DNA of 23,462 bases from a virus: positions 1-23,462 of IMG/VR virus record IMGVR_UViG_3300020401_000096. The stretch is one strand, 5' to 3'. The notes under the pieces were generated by a model that had not been told where the DNA came from, ran no database searches, and was given only the letters and a program-made list of their open reading frames with translations. The position numbers and the translations under genes were made by a program. Numbering within the stretch: position 1 is the stretch's first letter; every line of letters begins with the position of its first letter. Shown here in pieces: positions 10,001 through 16,160 of this stretch.

Positions 10001-12635
10001 AACTGATTTAGAAGAAACTATAGTTAAACCAACTATTGAAGAAATTAAAAAAATAAAAGTTTCGGATGAAAAATTAACAGAATTAAAAAATGCCTCTGCT
10101 AGAGCCGCTGCGCAAGAGCAAGGAGAGGGATTAGTTAACAAAACTATAGATTCTTCAATAGATGTTAAGTTAGCTTTAACAGATATATATCTTTACGCTA
10201 TGCATGCAAAAGAGAGAAATATAGATATAGCAAATCGCTATGCCAGACCTAATGGTTCAGGATTATCAAAGGCTGAAGCTGATGTAATATTAGATTGGTT
10301 TGACAGTTTAGATCAATCAAATAAAGATATTTTTCAATTTATCAATAAACAAACTAGAAGAATAGTTAATAGTACTAATAATATTAGATATGAAAGTGGA
10401 TTAATAGATAAAGCAGAATACGATGAGCATCAAGAGGGTGCTAGATTTAAATACTATGTACCTTTACGTGGTGATTTAGACATTGATGTTGAGATGAAAG
10501 AGGATAGACAAAATACATTACGTAAAACAACTAATTACTTTGGCGCTTTAGGAAGAGAGGACAAAGTAGCTAGAGGCCGTGGTATTAAGTATGCAGAAAA
10601 TATTTTTGCATCAGTTATTGCCCAAAACCAAAGAGCGATAGATAGATCAGAAAGAAATAAAGTAGGTCAGAGTCTTTTAAGATTATTAAGAGGTCAAGAA
10701 GAACAACCTGATGGTAGCACGGCTATAAACGATGCGTTGGCTACAGATTTACAGCAAAATTTTGCAGAAATAACAACTGAAGCAGAACCTATGGACCCAC
10801 ATCAGATTGCAATAAAAGAGAATGGTCAACAAGTTTACGTAAACTTTTACAGAGAAAGTATGTCCAGATCTTTCAAGCATCATTACGAACCTAAAACACA
10901 TCATGTTGCATTTAGAACTTTATCTAAATTAAATAGATTTTTATCTAATGTTAATACTTCTTACAACCCAGCTTTCGTTATTCCAAACTTTGCAAAAGAC
11001 TTGGAAACAGCTTTAGTAAATATACAACAACATGATGCAGAAGGTATTACAAAAGAGATAACTAGAGATGTTGCTGGTGCTATAAATGGGATTAGAAAAG
11101 TTTTTGGTGTTGGTGCAAATCCTTTTGGCAAAAGAACGCCAGACACATCTAGTTATTGGTCACAAGAATATTTAAAATTTGTAAAGGCAGGTGGCAAGAA
11201 CGCCACTAACCAAATGGGAACTGTGCAAGATCAAATGGAGAATCTTAGTAAGTTGTTAATGGATATTAGTGAAGCTAAAACATTAGGATTTAAAAGAAAT
11301 GGATTCTTTAGAAAAAAAGGAAGAAGTCTTTTACAGTTTTTAGAAGATTACAATACTGTTATTGAGAATGGTGTACGTGTTGCCACGTTTACTAATTTGA
11401 AAAAAAGAGGATTTACTGATGCTAGGGCTGCCGAAGCAGCTAGGAACGTAACGGTAAACTTTGCCAAAGGTGGTGAAGATAAAGTATTTATGAACTCTTT
11501 GTATTTATTTTATAACGCATCCTTGCAAGGTAGTATGGCTATATACAATGCGGCTTATAAATCTAAAAAGGTAAGAAAAATATTAGGTGGCATAATAGTT
11601 TATGGATTTTTGCAAGATCAACTATTAGCATTTTTAGACGATCCGTCAGAAGATGATGATCCAATAACTTATGATAAATTAAATGAATATGATTTAGAGC
11701 ATAATTTAATATTTCCATCTTTTGGTTTAATGGAAGATAAGTTTATAGCAATACCATTGGCTTATGGACTTAATATGCCATTTAATTTAGGCAGATCTCT
11801 TAGCCGCTACACACGAGGCGAATATACTTTTGGTCAAGCAGCAAATAGTATTTTTGACACAACTATGGAAACATTATCTCCTTTTGGTGCAATAGAGAAC
11901 TTTGAAACATACGTAATACCAACTGCTTTTAAACCGGCAGTAGAAATGTATATTAATAAAAATTACAGAAACGATCCTATATACAAAGAAACGCCTATGT
12001 ACTCAACAACGAATGTTCCTGATGCTTATACACATTGGACAAATACCGGTGCTGTATCTAAATTTATAGTACAAACTATAAATGATTTAACATTTGGAGA
12101 TGAAGTAGAAAGTGGTTTGATTGACATATCTCCTGACACGATAGAATATTTTTATGAGTATGTAATAGGAGGTGCTGGTGCTTTTATAGGTAGATCAGCT
12201 AATCTAGTTTTTGATGTCATACCGGCTATAGCTTCCGGAGACTTTGAGGGTAACTTACCAAACAGAATACCATTTGTTAGAAAAGTAATAAAACAGCCGT
12301 CAGATAGAGTAGATACACAAAATTATTTAGAAAAGAGAAAAGAGCTATACACGATATTTTCTAGAATTGACTTAGCAAGAAGAAGAGGTGATCCCGAAAC
12401 TATACGTAAACTTATCGCTAGGTACGATGACGAGGTACGCATATATGGTAGATTTAAGGCTTTAGACAACGCAAGAAACAGATTGTTGAGACAGATCAAG
12501 GAGTTAGAACGAAATCTTCGACTGTCAGATGATGTCAGACAAAAACTTATTAAATTACGTAGAGAACGAATACAAGAGATCATGAGAAAAGGTATTCAGT
12601 TAATGAGAAGTGTGGGCATAAGACAAACTGCATGA
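4011..12635 (+). CDS. Giant polyvalent (multi-domain injected) phage protein with metallopeptidase and LPD38-like regions
   Basis: One frame of 2874 codons, preceded by AAGG 8 bases before ATG 4011. Domains in order: a short N-terminal module (1-40); an Ala/Gly-rich hydrophobic region (about 130-195) and a GIGEGTQELVAGILQD helix region (about 255-315); charged coiled-coil-like stretches (about 315-700); a metallopeptidase-like domain with HEIIH at 756-760 and Glu820/821; an unassigned domain with HDYFGH (1070-1075), GEENAW (1086-1091) and TETRGQNSW (1108-1116); a possible ADP-ribosyltransferase-like segment (about 1213-1330); an unassigned domain with SPQKDW (1524-1529) and DTHA (1710-1713); then helical regions and an LPD38-like C-terminus (about 2290-2700). 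Basic linkers at 900, 1194, 1391 and 1888 separate the parts. Iyer and colleagues described such 'polyvalent proteins' as delivered with phage DNA. Delivery here is inference. Confidence 0.88.
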   Translation: MGTINVKSNLTGKTYPILIAGNRPTAAEDQFIQKYIAREDGVLLEAPETAEEEGSLIDVPKSFVGSFIRGFTDLPGGIASIGEGVGQRLGFDVAPGETGLGEAAQNFSKGASRALADTFDFNESPYSKFGQAGGSLASFLAGGWAVKSGLAVAGAAPKIASYLGLGTVATQGAALTSQDQMNRIANFLENGGVIDGSQKADAVLLSALIGTSEAIPFAALSKSLGASLKILKKVDKKDIDEAVKTIGGRIKRSIGVGIGEGTQELVAGILQDLTEKNIYNPDVQVGQSAYDDAVYGGGAGFALNLILDSIRGRRVNQYEKKQKELDNDADEAARENASMAQNAKDYLKTQEDKQVKLIEGPGLGLPAPDAPIILPSGDPVTDIDNQSAVDAQENQKRKNTEDTLQAAREATTPYNPVKLESLPEDEAFKIRKQRIELKKGIPVDDPVTIQELEEVVGPEASLREKILQKPTLNKVPALEEISDAELEAERITQETKEQVIKFQENLLKQKIINRAAAKRVYQKLYKEKMPDDIADGALAQMLGSGLLQYDGKGRYSPRNQVDVNLDFIEQARALSERARQIREADDRLRKQRNIFRNDPVNLETNSQQLDLLQKRYSDIQLEAFNLENKANQAVQGQQTIQARRIAPALAPKKVFDQATKTKETPEYVLKQKRVLDALRAELNRIGLTDVRLEGRPLLDAAQLTEDLSRGQDIGITEGIQEVSPDGKRIIALAMEIYDPNMTDAELQAKLGSVMNHEIIHALKSLNVFTDQEYDILKKAAMTRKYVKRSKGTDTTRSYTYYERATHAYIRDGMPNEQIVEEAIAEMYRDYTDGKLKFGGKPKSLFDRIVAFFKAIFGSHADQGFTQTEQIFENIGTTEIEKQIGRRDRKPDDPETVTEPRRSRIIIDRLPDLHRGSIGPLPIAHVVKSRYLQSIGMPNTRPDRYVQVNEELARRIAKDFDEAKHDPTNPEVIQAYKAMADETFNQWLFIKDTGIQIEFIKPNQANPYPRASKDLLEDINNNHMWVFATDDGFGSDAITDQDIAENPLLQTTGEIIDGRDARYNDLFRIVHDYFGHALEGATFSARGEENAWQAHSRMYTPLAARAMTTETRGQNSWLNYSDAVGDHNRNSKNKAEETIYADQKITLLSDFVQTEGLANNIEGAVDERAIQEDERFSETRDDATDRGRDARRDGRRSVIRSTIESTKERREPELSPQRTVKLTHFSPIEGLQSIDPEKQRSNLFMRGEERRRTFEGYPARSYFAVNISDPNGYNPEQNLGDNIYELDVPYEGMYDWEADPEKFNDAANAELDKSRPDIKDPTGRVNYITTAKERMIKESGATGYWINDPFRGTMAAMFYELRVPETYQAKKYDQAYKDGINQKRGVDAKRTMRSRTRVVGQEHTVSTRFPTAKAREADPSAELLFINGDLIKNDSKLAKNAADIIKKYNLSENAKRYVNFSNEEIIEDHIQAMTNNILFVHDSIDPTIRERSSLWYDGARNIVDKFSKTYNYPPEVVAAVMAVQSPQKDWYMNVSLAERVMDIARNHSDKDFTPEMVKTAKRIYGKNKAIQAAIKHISNPNRDSTSLDSLQFSFHKALWVRIFDETYNDRGHRVITPEGEFLDYARKKPSKAQLGKKTLSNYESIFGVQGDPKGTGWGSNNTIDKAMQLLELRGDNSLQQVSVLLGDRHKVRSFFNNIITPMSPDGHSTIDTHAVAVAFFKPLSGKSFEVDQNFGLYTAKGRADLYGIIPNSSVTGVRGMYGLIYDAYARAAEQRGILPRQMQSITWEAIRGLFPDTFKNETQNVERINNIWRSYVDGGLTLDQTRQEIINATPDGFAEPSWARPPNTIPQFSRDASYETELPRPYVSGRNTRNDSGIGRDSTGTPETRRSRIRATPSSERQRQAQQNDRDIAQAQLNIRYNNLAGVLAKAFKVVPESFLFGNTRAQAAQKIVQKYQDSFQPVGAMMDELRDKGYTIADAMDPYLREVNSSGIIGDKLTDLEETIVKPTIEEIKKIKVSDEKLTELKNASARAAAQEQGEGLVNKTIDSSIDVKLALTDIYLYAMHAKERNIDIANRYARPNGSGLSKAEADVILDWFDSLDQSNKDIFQFINKQTRRIVNSTNNIRYESGLIDKAEYDEHQEGARFKYYVPLRGDLDIDVEMKEDRQNTLRKTTNYFGALGREDKVARGRGIKYAENIFASVIAQNQRAIDRSERNKVGQSLLRLLRGQEEQPDGSTAINDALATDLQQNFAEITTEAEPMDPHQIAIKENGQQVYVNFYRESMSRSFKHHYEPKTHHVAFRTLSKLNRFLSNVNTSYNPAFVIPNFAKDLETALVNIQQHDAEGITKEITRDVAGAINGIRKVFGVGANPFGKRTPDTSSYWSQEYLKFVKAGGKNATNQMGTVQDQMENLSKLLMDISEAKTLGFKRNGFFRKKGRSLLQFLEDYNTVIENGVRVATFTNLKKRGFTDARAAEAARNVTVNFAKGGEDKVFMNSLYLFYNASLQGSMAIYNAAYKSKKVRKILGGIIVYGFLQDQLLAFLDDPSEDDDPITYDKLNEYDLEHNLIFPSFGLMEDKFIAIPLAYGLNMPFNLGRSLSRYTRGEYTFGQAANSIFDTTMETLSPFGAIENFETYVIPTAFKPAVEMYINKNYRNDPIYKETPMYSTTNVPDAYTHWTNTGAVSKFIVQTINDLTFGDEVESGLIDISPDTIEYFYEYVIGGAGAFIGRSANLVFDVIPAIASGDFEGNLPNRIPFVRKVIKQPSDRVDTQNYLEKRKELYTIFSRIDLARRRGDPETIRKLIARYDDEVRIYGRFKALDNARNRLLRQIKELERNLRLSDDVRQKLIKLRRERIQEIMRKGIQLMRSVGIRQTA
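6213..6500 (+). other. Metallopeptidase-like domain (HEIIH) inside the giant protein
   Basis: The codons at 6276-6290 encode HEIIH (residues 756-760), the zinc-binding HExxH motif of zincin-type peptidases. A downstream EEAIAEMYRDY (Glu820/Glu821) is placed where the third zinc ligand would be expected. Metallopeptidase domains of this kind are known from phage polyvalent proteins. The substrate is unknown: it could be the protein itself or a host protein. Confidence 0.7.
6745..7480 (+). other. Unassigned domain with HDYFGH / GEENAW / TETRGQNSW motifs
   Basis: Residues about 912-1157 form a compact region between two basic linkers. It contains HDYFGH (1070-1075), GEENAW (1086-1091), HSRMYTPLAARAM and TETRGQNSW (1108-1116). 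The invariant-looking His, Asp, Glu, Arg and Gln residues are typical of an active site. I recall similar motifs in other giant phage proteins but cannot name the family. Confidence 0.5.
7647..7980 (+). other. Possible ADP-ribosyltransferase-like segment of the giant protein
   Basis: Residues about 1213-1323 show the order LTHFSPIEGL, then an Arg-rich stretch and YPARSYFAVN, then NIYELDVPYEGMYDW. This order resembles the H / Y-F / acidic strand arrangement of ADP-ribosyltransferase domains in polyvalent proteins. The catalytic acidic residue cannot be fixed by eye, so the call is tentative. Confidence 0.3.
8268..9420 (+). other. Unassigned domain with SPQKDW and DTHA motifs in the giant protein
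   Basis: Residues about 1420-1803 carry AAVMAVQSPQKDWYMNVSLA (around 1524), then GDRHKVRSFFNNI, STIDTHAVAVAFFKPLSG (DTHA 1710-1713) and finally RQMQSITWEAIRGLFPDTF. The pattern recurs in phage proteins as I remember them and is faintly like helix-hairpin-helix DNA glycosylase-type folds, but I cannot confirm that relation. No function is claimed. Confidence 0.4.
10831..10846. repeat. Perfect 16-bp palindrome AAGTTTACGTAAACTT inside the giant gene
   Basis: The sequence AAGTTTACGTAAACTT shares the TTTACGTAAA core of the intergenic 20-bp palindromes but lies inside the coding frame, where it encodes part of VYVNF. A related stretch, TACGTAAACTTTT, occurs at 8376-8388 and also encodes YVNF. It may be a codon coincidence. 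Confidence 0.6.
10878..12110 (+). other. LPD38-like C-terminal region of the giant protein
   Basis: Residues about 2290-2700 include NPAFVIPNFAKDLETALVN (from 2319), a hydrophobic segment around 2522-2542 (ILGGIIVYGFLQDQLLAFL) and ending motifs such as FIAIPLAYGLNMPFNLGR. The arrangement matches what I know of large polyvalent protein-associated domain 38. It is followed by a strongly basic, coiled-coil-like tail to residue 2874. Confidence 0.6.
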
Positions 12636-12697
12636 TAGTAGTACAGCTTATTTTTACTAGTATATTTAAATCCGTTGAGCTGTTGGAGTATAAGAGC

Positions 12698-12717
12698 AAA
12701 AGTTTACGTAAAGTTTT
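12698..12717. repeat. 20-bp near-palindrome AAAAGTTTACGTAAAGTTTT, copy 2
   Basis: Matches the palindrome at 182 and 20723 in 19 of 20 positions (C to G at the fifth base). It is followed by AGTCT, exactly as is the copy at 20723. It lies 60 bases after the end of the giant gene and just before the hairpin at 12726, at the junction of two convergent operons. Confidence 0.85.
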
Positions 12718-12725
12718 AGTCTAGC

Positions 12726-12750
12726 TTCCCCGTGCCGGGGAACGACTTTT
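12726..12750 (+). terminator. Possible terminator of the late operon
   Basis: TTCCCCG (12726-12732) and CGGGGAA (12736-12742) form a 7-bp GC-rich stem with a TGC loop. It is followed by CGAC and only four T's. It stands between the end of the late rightward operon and the end of the leftward operon. The short T-run makes it a weaker intrinsic terminator than the one at 20684. In the leftward direction no T-run follows. Confidence 0.5.
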
Positions 12751-12755
12751 CATAG

Positions 12756-12977
12756 TCATTTCTTTTTTATTTTTATTAATTCTTTGAGATACCATTCTGC
12801 TTTCATCAAATCTTCTAAACTATTCTTGTGCTTGTGCCTGTATCTCCAAACATATTTAATTATATTTCCTTGTAGGTAATACTCGTAGCCCTCGCCTAGG
12901 GCTGATTTAATCGCATCAATACATTCTACTTTACCTTTTCTGTAGTGGCTTGGTCTGTTTACATTATCTTTATTCAT
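12756..12977 (-). CDS. DUF3310 protein (T7 gp1.7-like)
   Basis: A 73-residue protein with the family pattern: NRPSHYRKGKVECIDAI at the start (His11-Tyr12), GNIIKYVWRYRHK in the middle (Gly37, Asn38, Lys41, Tyr42, Arg45) and LEDLMKAEWYLKELI at the end. DUF3310 includes the T7 gp1.7 nucleotide kinase, so a role in nucleotide metabolism is plausible. Activity is not shown here. I start it at ATG 12977 because GGGAG lies 5 bases upstream; an in-frame ATG at 12989 lacks such a site. Its ATG overlaps the upstream stop (ATGA). It is the last gene of the leftward operon. Confidence 0.88.
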   Translation of the reverse strand: MNKDNVNRPSHYRKGKVECIDAIKSALGEGYEYYLQGNIIKYVWRYRHKHKNSLEDLMKAEWYLKELIKIKKK

Positions 12978-13432
12978 TTTATCTCCCATCTAAATTTAAG
13001 TTGTCCATGAATTGGCAACCAATCTCTATTCGGTCTAGTAGTCCAACCTTTGTTTTCTTTCCAACCACCAGTTTCTCCCATTATCTTCCAACCTACACCA
13101 CGAAGACTAGCACCAGATTCTTTTTGCAATGTATATGTAATCATTTTTAATCCACCCATTTGTTGCCATATTCTCCAACATCTTCCATACAAAAACGAAC
13201 AAGTATTTTTTGGGGCATTTGGTTTTACGCACACACGCAATACCTCTGCTGTAAATCCATCATCTAATCTTCTTGCAATTGGTCTACCCACAATTGCTAC
13301 ACCATGCAATTCATCTAAAGAAGCTCCAATAGAAAATTTTCCACCTTGAGTTGGTTTACTATGTCTGTGAAAGTTCGCAACGAACTCATTAGCTTCTTGA
13401 ATACTCATTGGTATGGTTTTAAGTTTCTTCAT
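12974..13432 (-). CDS. XF1762-family protein (GNAT/Mom-like fold suspected)
   Basis: A 152-residue protein matching a phage and mobile-element family I know as XF1762. The matching order is FVANFHRHSKPTQGGKFSIGA, then GVAIVGRPIARRLDDG, EVLRVCV, CSFLYGRCWRIWQQMGG, then ITYTLQKESGASLRGVGWK. The fold is thought to be acetyltransferase-like and somewhat similar to the phage Mu Mom protein, which modifies adenines in DNA. That link is inference, and DNA modification by this protein is not demonstrated. Its start overlaps the upstream gene by 14 bases, with GGAAG before ATG 13432, and its stop overlaps the DUF3310 start. If it does modify DNA, it would protect the genome from host restriction. Confidence 0.75.
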   Translation of the reverse strand: MKKLKTIPMSIQEANEFVANFHRHSKPTQGGKFSIGASLDELHGVAIVGRPIARRLDDGFTAEVLRVCVKPNAPKNTCSFLYGRCWRIWQQMGGLKMITYTLQKESGASLRGVGWKIMGETGGWKENKGWTTRPNRDWLPIHGQLKFRWEIK

Positions 13433-13679
13433 CGTCTTCCAAGAAATCGTTTATGACATCTAGTTTATGCATATTAACAAATATGGGAGTATCTTCTCCT
13501 ACCCAAGATCCTATTGTGTTAAAGTTAAACCACTCTATAGCCTCGTCTTCATCCCAATTGTTATCATTCATGAGTATCATTATACATTTATCATAATCAT
13601 ATAATGCCACTTGTTTCCTACTGAAGGCACTTATGGTAGTGCCAACAAAAGCATCTTCGTATCCGTCTGCTAGTTTCAT
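13419..13679 (-). CDS. Small conserved phage protein, function unknown
   Basis: An 86-residue acidic protein. The central pattern (VALYDYDKCIMILM, then DEDEAIEWFNFNTIGSWVGEDTPIFV) is a recurring small phage protein as I remember it, often near replication genes. No function is known to me. ATG 13679 overlaps the upstream HNH gene stop (ATGA) and lacks a clear Shine-Dalgarno site, so it probably depends on translational coupling. Its last codons contain the ribosome binding site of the XF1762-type gene. Confidence 0.7.
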   Translation of the reverse strand: MKLADGYEDAFVGTTISAFSRKQVALYDYDKCIMILMNDNNWDEDEAIEWFNFNTIGSWVGEDTPIFVNMHKLDVINDFLEDDEET

Positions 13680-14224
13680 TTTAGTCCATGCTCCTTGTGA
13701 TGACAGCTAATGCAAAGCAAGTCACATTTAGCTATTTCTGCTTTTATCTTTTCCATAGAATGGTTCTTGCCAACCAATCTAGAAATATTATCAATCTTGG
13801 TGTTAGGGTCTCTGTGATGAAAATGTAGTATGTCCGGATTGTCTTTGTATCCACAAGCCATACACCCCACTTCTTGTTTGTAAGCACTAACTTGCAACCT
13901 TTTCTCAGCTTTTCTCCTAGCATTTAATCTGTTACTAGCTTTGTTTTTAAATCTTTCTTCTGCATCGTTCTTTGCTTTCTTTTGGGTCAAATTCATTTCT
14001 AAAGAGTTTCTAACCAAGAAACTATCTAAGTCTTTGTTAAAATTAGTTTGACTCTCTAGCTTGTCTGCTAGATCCCTTAAATGCTTTGCCAAGTGATTTA
14101 GTTTAATTTGTTTGGATATCTCTTCTTCAGTATAGCCAATAGAAGAAATAATATAGCCATTGAGATTTTGTTTAACTCCATTTACTTTGCATGGCATGTT
14201 TTCTACTTTTTTATCAATTTTCAT
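13676..14224 (-). CDS. HNH-type zinc-binding nuclease-like protein
   Basis: A 182-residue protein. The C-terminal third holds an HNH-like zinc module: CMAC (Cys121, Cys124), HFHHRDP (His136, His137, Asp139), then CDLLCISCHH (Cys171, Cys174, His175-176). The two CxxC pairs would bind structural zinc and the HH would be the catalytic site. The N-terminal 110 residues are helical and charged, without a recognised domain. AAGGA lies 5 bases before ATG 14224. Such proteins in phages can be free-standing homing endonucleases or nicking enzymes for packaging. Being inside an operon rather than interrupting a gene slightly favours a housekeeping role, but homing cannot be excluded. Confidence 0.75.
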   Translation of the reverse strand: MKIDKKVENMPCKVNGVKQNLNGYIISSIGYTEEEISKQIKLNHLAKHLRDLADKLESQTNFNKDLDSFLVRNSLEMNLTQKKAKNDAEERFKNKASNRLNARRKAEKRLQVSAYKQEVGCMACGYKDNPDILHFHHRDPNTKIDNISRLVGKNHSMEKIKAEIAKCDLLCISCHHKEHGLK

Positions 14225-14233
14225 GTCTGTCCT

Positions 14234-14677
14234 TTATTTGGCTGCCGACAAATCAGAGTGTGAAATTATTTTAAAATCCTTAATATCAAAGTGGCAAACC
14301 GGCTCTTGATCTTGCCAATCATCTCTATCTGATCTACCACCTTGCTTTACATCAAAGTCTGAAAAGAAATTTATCCAACCGGTAGCATCAGACCAACTTA
14401 CAATTAAAACAGATTTTGTTCCGGTAACAGATGCCAGACGTCTGGCTTTAATTACCTTAGACAAAGATATTATGTAAGTTGAAAAATCATGTATCGAGTT
14501 CTGTCTACATTTCACTTCAGCAAAACCCAACAGCTTTTCATCTCTGTACATGGCATAATCTAATTTATAGGATATTGGTAACTTAGAATAAGACACATCC
14601 CATTTTACTGACATGTGCCTTAAAACATTTTTTTCTTTATCTAGGTTATCTTCCGATTCGTATTTTTTCCTAGGCAT
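14234..14677 (-). CDS. Putative PD-(D/E)XK-type nuclease-like protein
   Basis: A 147-residue protein with the spacing of a PD-(D/E)XK core: Asp40 in YKLDYAM, then Glu54 and Lys56 in GFAEVKCRQ, followed by a helix with STYIISLSKVIKARRL. I place the start at ATG 14677 (MPRKKYES); a TTG further upstream at 14713 would overlap the preceding gene by 32 bases. No good Shine-Dalgarno is visible; the bases just upstream of the ATG instead carry a variant of the TTTACGTAA palindrome. It may process replication or recombination intermediates. The family is not pinned down and the nuclease call rests on the D...EVK pattern. Confidence 0.5.
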   Translation of the reverse strand: MPRKKYESEDNLDKEKNVLRHMSVKWDVSYSKLPISYKLDYAMYRDEKLLGFAEVKCRQNSIHDFSTYIISLSKVIKARRLASVTGTKSVLIVSWSDATGWINFFSDFDVKQGGRSDRDDWQDQEPVCHFDIKDFKIISHSDLSAAK

Positions 14678-14695
14678 AACTTTACGTAACTTTTT
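14678..14695. repeat. Variant of the TTTACGTAAA palindrome between two genes
   Basis: AACTTTACGTAACTTTTT shares a 12-base core (AACTTTACGTAA) with the perfect palindrome. It spans the stop of the HTH gene (14682-14684) and lies immediately upstream of ATG 14677 of the PD-(D/E)XK-type gene. It is less symmetric than the other copies. Confidence 0.5.
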
Positions 14696-14921
14696 CACTA
14701 CGTTGTTCTTCAAGCCACTTTTTAACCTCTTCTTTACTCCAAATATTCTTTTCTCTTTTTTCAGATTTCATCAGAGGGAATGGCTTGGGAAAGTTACGTT
14801 CCTTGGTATTTACGATCTTGTATACTGACTGTTTTGAAACCATGAGCATATGTGCTAGACCATCAAGTGTAATATACTCAGCATTTTCAACAATCTCGTC
14901 TTTAGATCTCTTCCGTGGCAT
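14682..14921 (-). CDS. Small HTH DNA-binding protein (AlpA/excisionase-like)
   Basis: A 79-residue protein. ITLDGLAHMLMVSKQSVYKIV is a helix-turn-helix of the MerR/AlpA type, followed by FPKPFPL and IWSKEEVKKWLEEQ, the usual C-terminal wing and helix of such proteins. I use ATG 14921 because GGGGG lies 6 bases upstream; the ATG at 14925 has the purine run directly against it. It probably controls transcription. It is the only obvious DNA-binding regulator in the window, so it is a candidate to bind the palindromes, but that is a guess. No integrase is nearby, so an excisionase role is unlikely. Confidence 0.72.
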   Translation of the reverse strand: MPRKRSKDEIVENAEYITLDGLAHMLMVSKQSVYKIVNTKERNFPKPFPLMKSEKREKNIWSKEEVKKWLEEQRSEKVT

Positions 14922-15135
14922 TTTCATCCCCCTTATCCGGAGTACCATCTTCTTTTAACTTAACCATAACAACCATGTACCTAGAGCCAACCCAATCCTT
15001 GTGTAACTCAGCCGGAACATCGTTGGGATGTATGGTAAGCCTTATGTTAGTTCCGTTTTTATCTTGCATCATAGATGTTTTAACAGCCTCGAAACTCACG
15101 TTAGGCACATCTGTTTTTGTTGAAATATCATCCAT
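14902..15135 (-). CDS. Small phage protein with HPNDVP motif, function unknown
   Basis: A 77-residue protein with the pattern IRLTIHPNDVPAELHKDWVGSRYMVVMVKL, which I recall as a recurring small phage protein near replication genes. It has an acidic tail. No function is known to me. AAAGGAG precedes ATG 15135 with 6 bases spacing. The 3' end overlaps the start of the HTH gene by 20 bases. Confidence 0.65.
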   Translation of the reverse strand: MDDISTKTDVPNVSFEAVKTSMMQDKNGTNIRLTIHPNDVPAELHKDWVGSRYMVVMVKLKEDGTPDKGDENATEEI

Positions 15136-15146
15136 TACAATCTCCT

Positions 15147-15464
15147 TTAAAATGTTATTTCTTCTAGTGCAGAAAAGTCTTCTTTTGGCTTTTCTTCTTT
15201 TTTCTCTTCATCTTTATTAGGTGGATCATATATGTTTGCCCTCAAAGATAAAAATGATGTTCCGGTTTTGTTACTGTATTTTTTCCAACCGGATATATTA
15301 AATTGGGGTTTCTTTACACCATCTTTCATTTGCCTTACTAAGTCTTCTATTACATCGTATGACAATTCAAATTGACCGGTGTAATCCGGAGATCTATCAG
15401 ATCTCTTATTTTTACTCATAAACAAAGTTCCACTAGGTGGATAGTCTTTTTTTTCTTCACTCAT
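15147..15464 (-). CDS. Putative single-stranded DNA-binding-like protein
   Basis: A 105-residue protein with a beta-strand-rich first part (SGTLFMSKNKRSDRSPDYTG, then NISGWKKYSNKTGTSFLSL) and a highly acidic tail (PPNKDEEKKEEKPKED) ending DFSALEEITF. An acidic tail ending in phenylalanine is typical of single-strand binding proteins, where it binds partner enzymes. The OB-fold cannot be confirmed by eye. AAGGAG precedes ATG 15464. It directly follows the possible annealing protein in the same operon, so a role coating ssDNA for replication and recombination fits. Confidence 0.5.
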   Translation of the reverse strand: MSEEKKDYPPSGTLFMSKNKRSDRSPDYTGQFELSYDVIEDLVRQMKDGVKKPQFNISGWKKYSNKTGTSFLSLRANIYDPPNKDEEKKEEKPKEDFSALEEITF

Positions 15465-16157
15465 TCAACTCTCCTTTTGTTGTGATTTGAGTTTATCTGC
15501 CCTCTCTATAAAAGCCTTGGAGACCTCTCCAAAAACATTAGGGTCAAATTCTTTTAGTGCCGTTAGAGCCTTTGCATTAGAATTTTTAAAACTTCTAAGT
15601 TCATCAATGTTGGTGTCCGGCATAAATGTTAAGAATATCTCTTTAACCTCTTCAGCACCTTTTTTTGTAGATATATATTGAACCTTTTCTGTTTTAATAT
15701 CTGTAACACCTATAGTTTTTTCTTCTTCATCAGATCCATTGTCTAAAGTTCCACCTTTAATTTCAGCCGGTCTTTCTTCTTTAAATGCATCTGCCTCATC
15801 TTCTGCATACACATCGCCATGAAGACCAACTAATTTTAAGACAACTCTGTCCTTGGCTCTCTTTTCAGCCATGGCATATGGATAGCTATTCTTATTATTG
15901 GATGGAGATGCCTCTCCAATAGACCATTCTGATTTGTCTCCCATAGTTCCGGTGACAAGTAAACTGACGACTTTTTTTTCAGAATTACATTCTAAAATTG
16001 TTGGCTCTTTAAAAACTATTTTTCTGTGTACAGCAACTTTTTCCAATGCTTTATGCAGTAACACGTAAGTACCATGACAATTCCAACCGGCTTGTTTTGG
16101 TGTCATGCCTATTTCTCTCAAGGTATCTGCTACCTTTTCCGGTATATCACTTTTCAT
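15465..16157 (-). CDS. Putative single-strand annealing protein (Erf/Rad52-like superfamily)
   Basis: A 230-residue protein. The N-terminal half (about 23-125) has AGWNCHGTYVLLHKALEKV, strands, then GEASPSNNKNSYPYAMAEKRAKDRVVLKLVG and HGDVYAEDEADAF. The order resembles phage recombination annealing proteins, which end their core with an AEKRAKDR-type helix and a following short strand. The C-terminal half is acidic and variable, with a helical end. It is encoded between SSB-like and nuclease-like genes, as in phage recombination cassettes. The exact family is not certain. AAAGG lies 7 bases before ATG 16157. Confidence 0.45.
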   Translation of the reverse strand: MKSDIPEKVADTLREIGMTPKQAGWNCHGTYVLLHKALEKVAVHRKIVFKEPTILECNSEKKVVSLLVTGTMGDKSEWSIGEASPSNNKNSYPYAMAEKRAKDRVVLKLVGLHGDVYAEDEADAFKEERPAEIKGGTLDNGSDEEEKTIGVTDIKTEKVQYISTKKGAEEVKEIFLTFMPDTNIDELRSFKNSNAKALTALKEFDPNVFGEVSKAFIERADKLKSQQKES

Positions 16158-16160
16158 CTA

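Noticed and set aside
12636-12755. Possible tRNA in the gap after the giant gene
   Set aside because: No T-loop (GTTCRA) or acceptor-stem pairing was seen; the gap holds the 20-bp near-palindrome and the hairpin at 12726 instead.
14234-14921. Two neighbouring genes both starting MPRK[RK] as a duplication
   Set aside because: Beyond these five residues the two proteins have no similarity, and the codons differ; the resemblance is probably chance.
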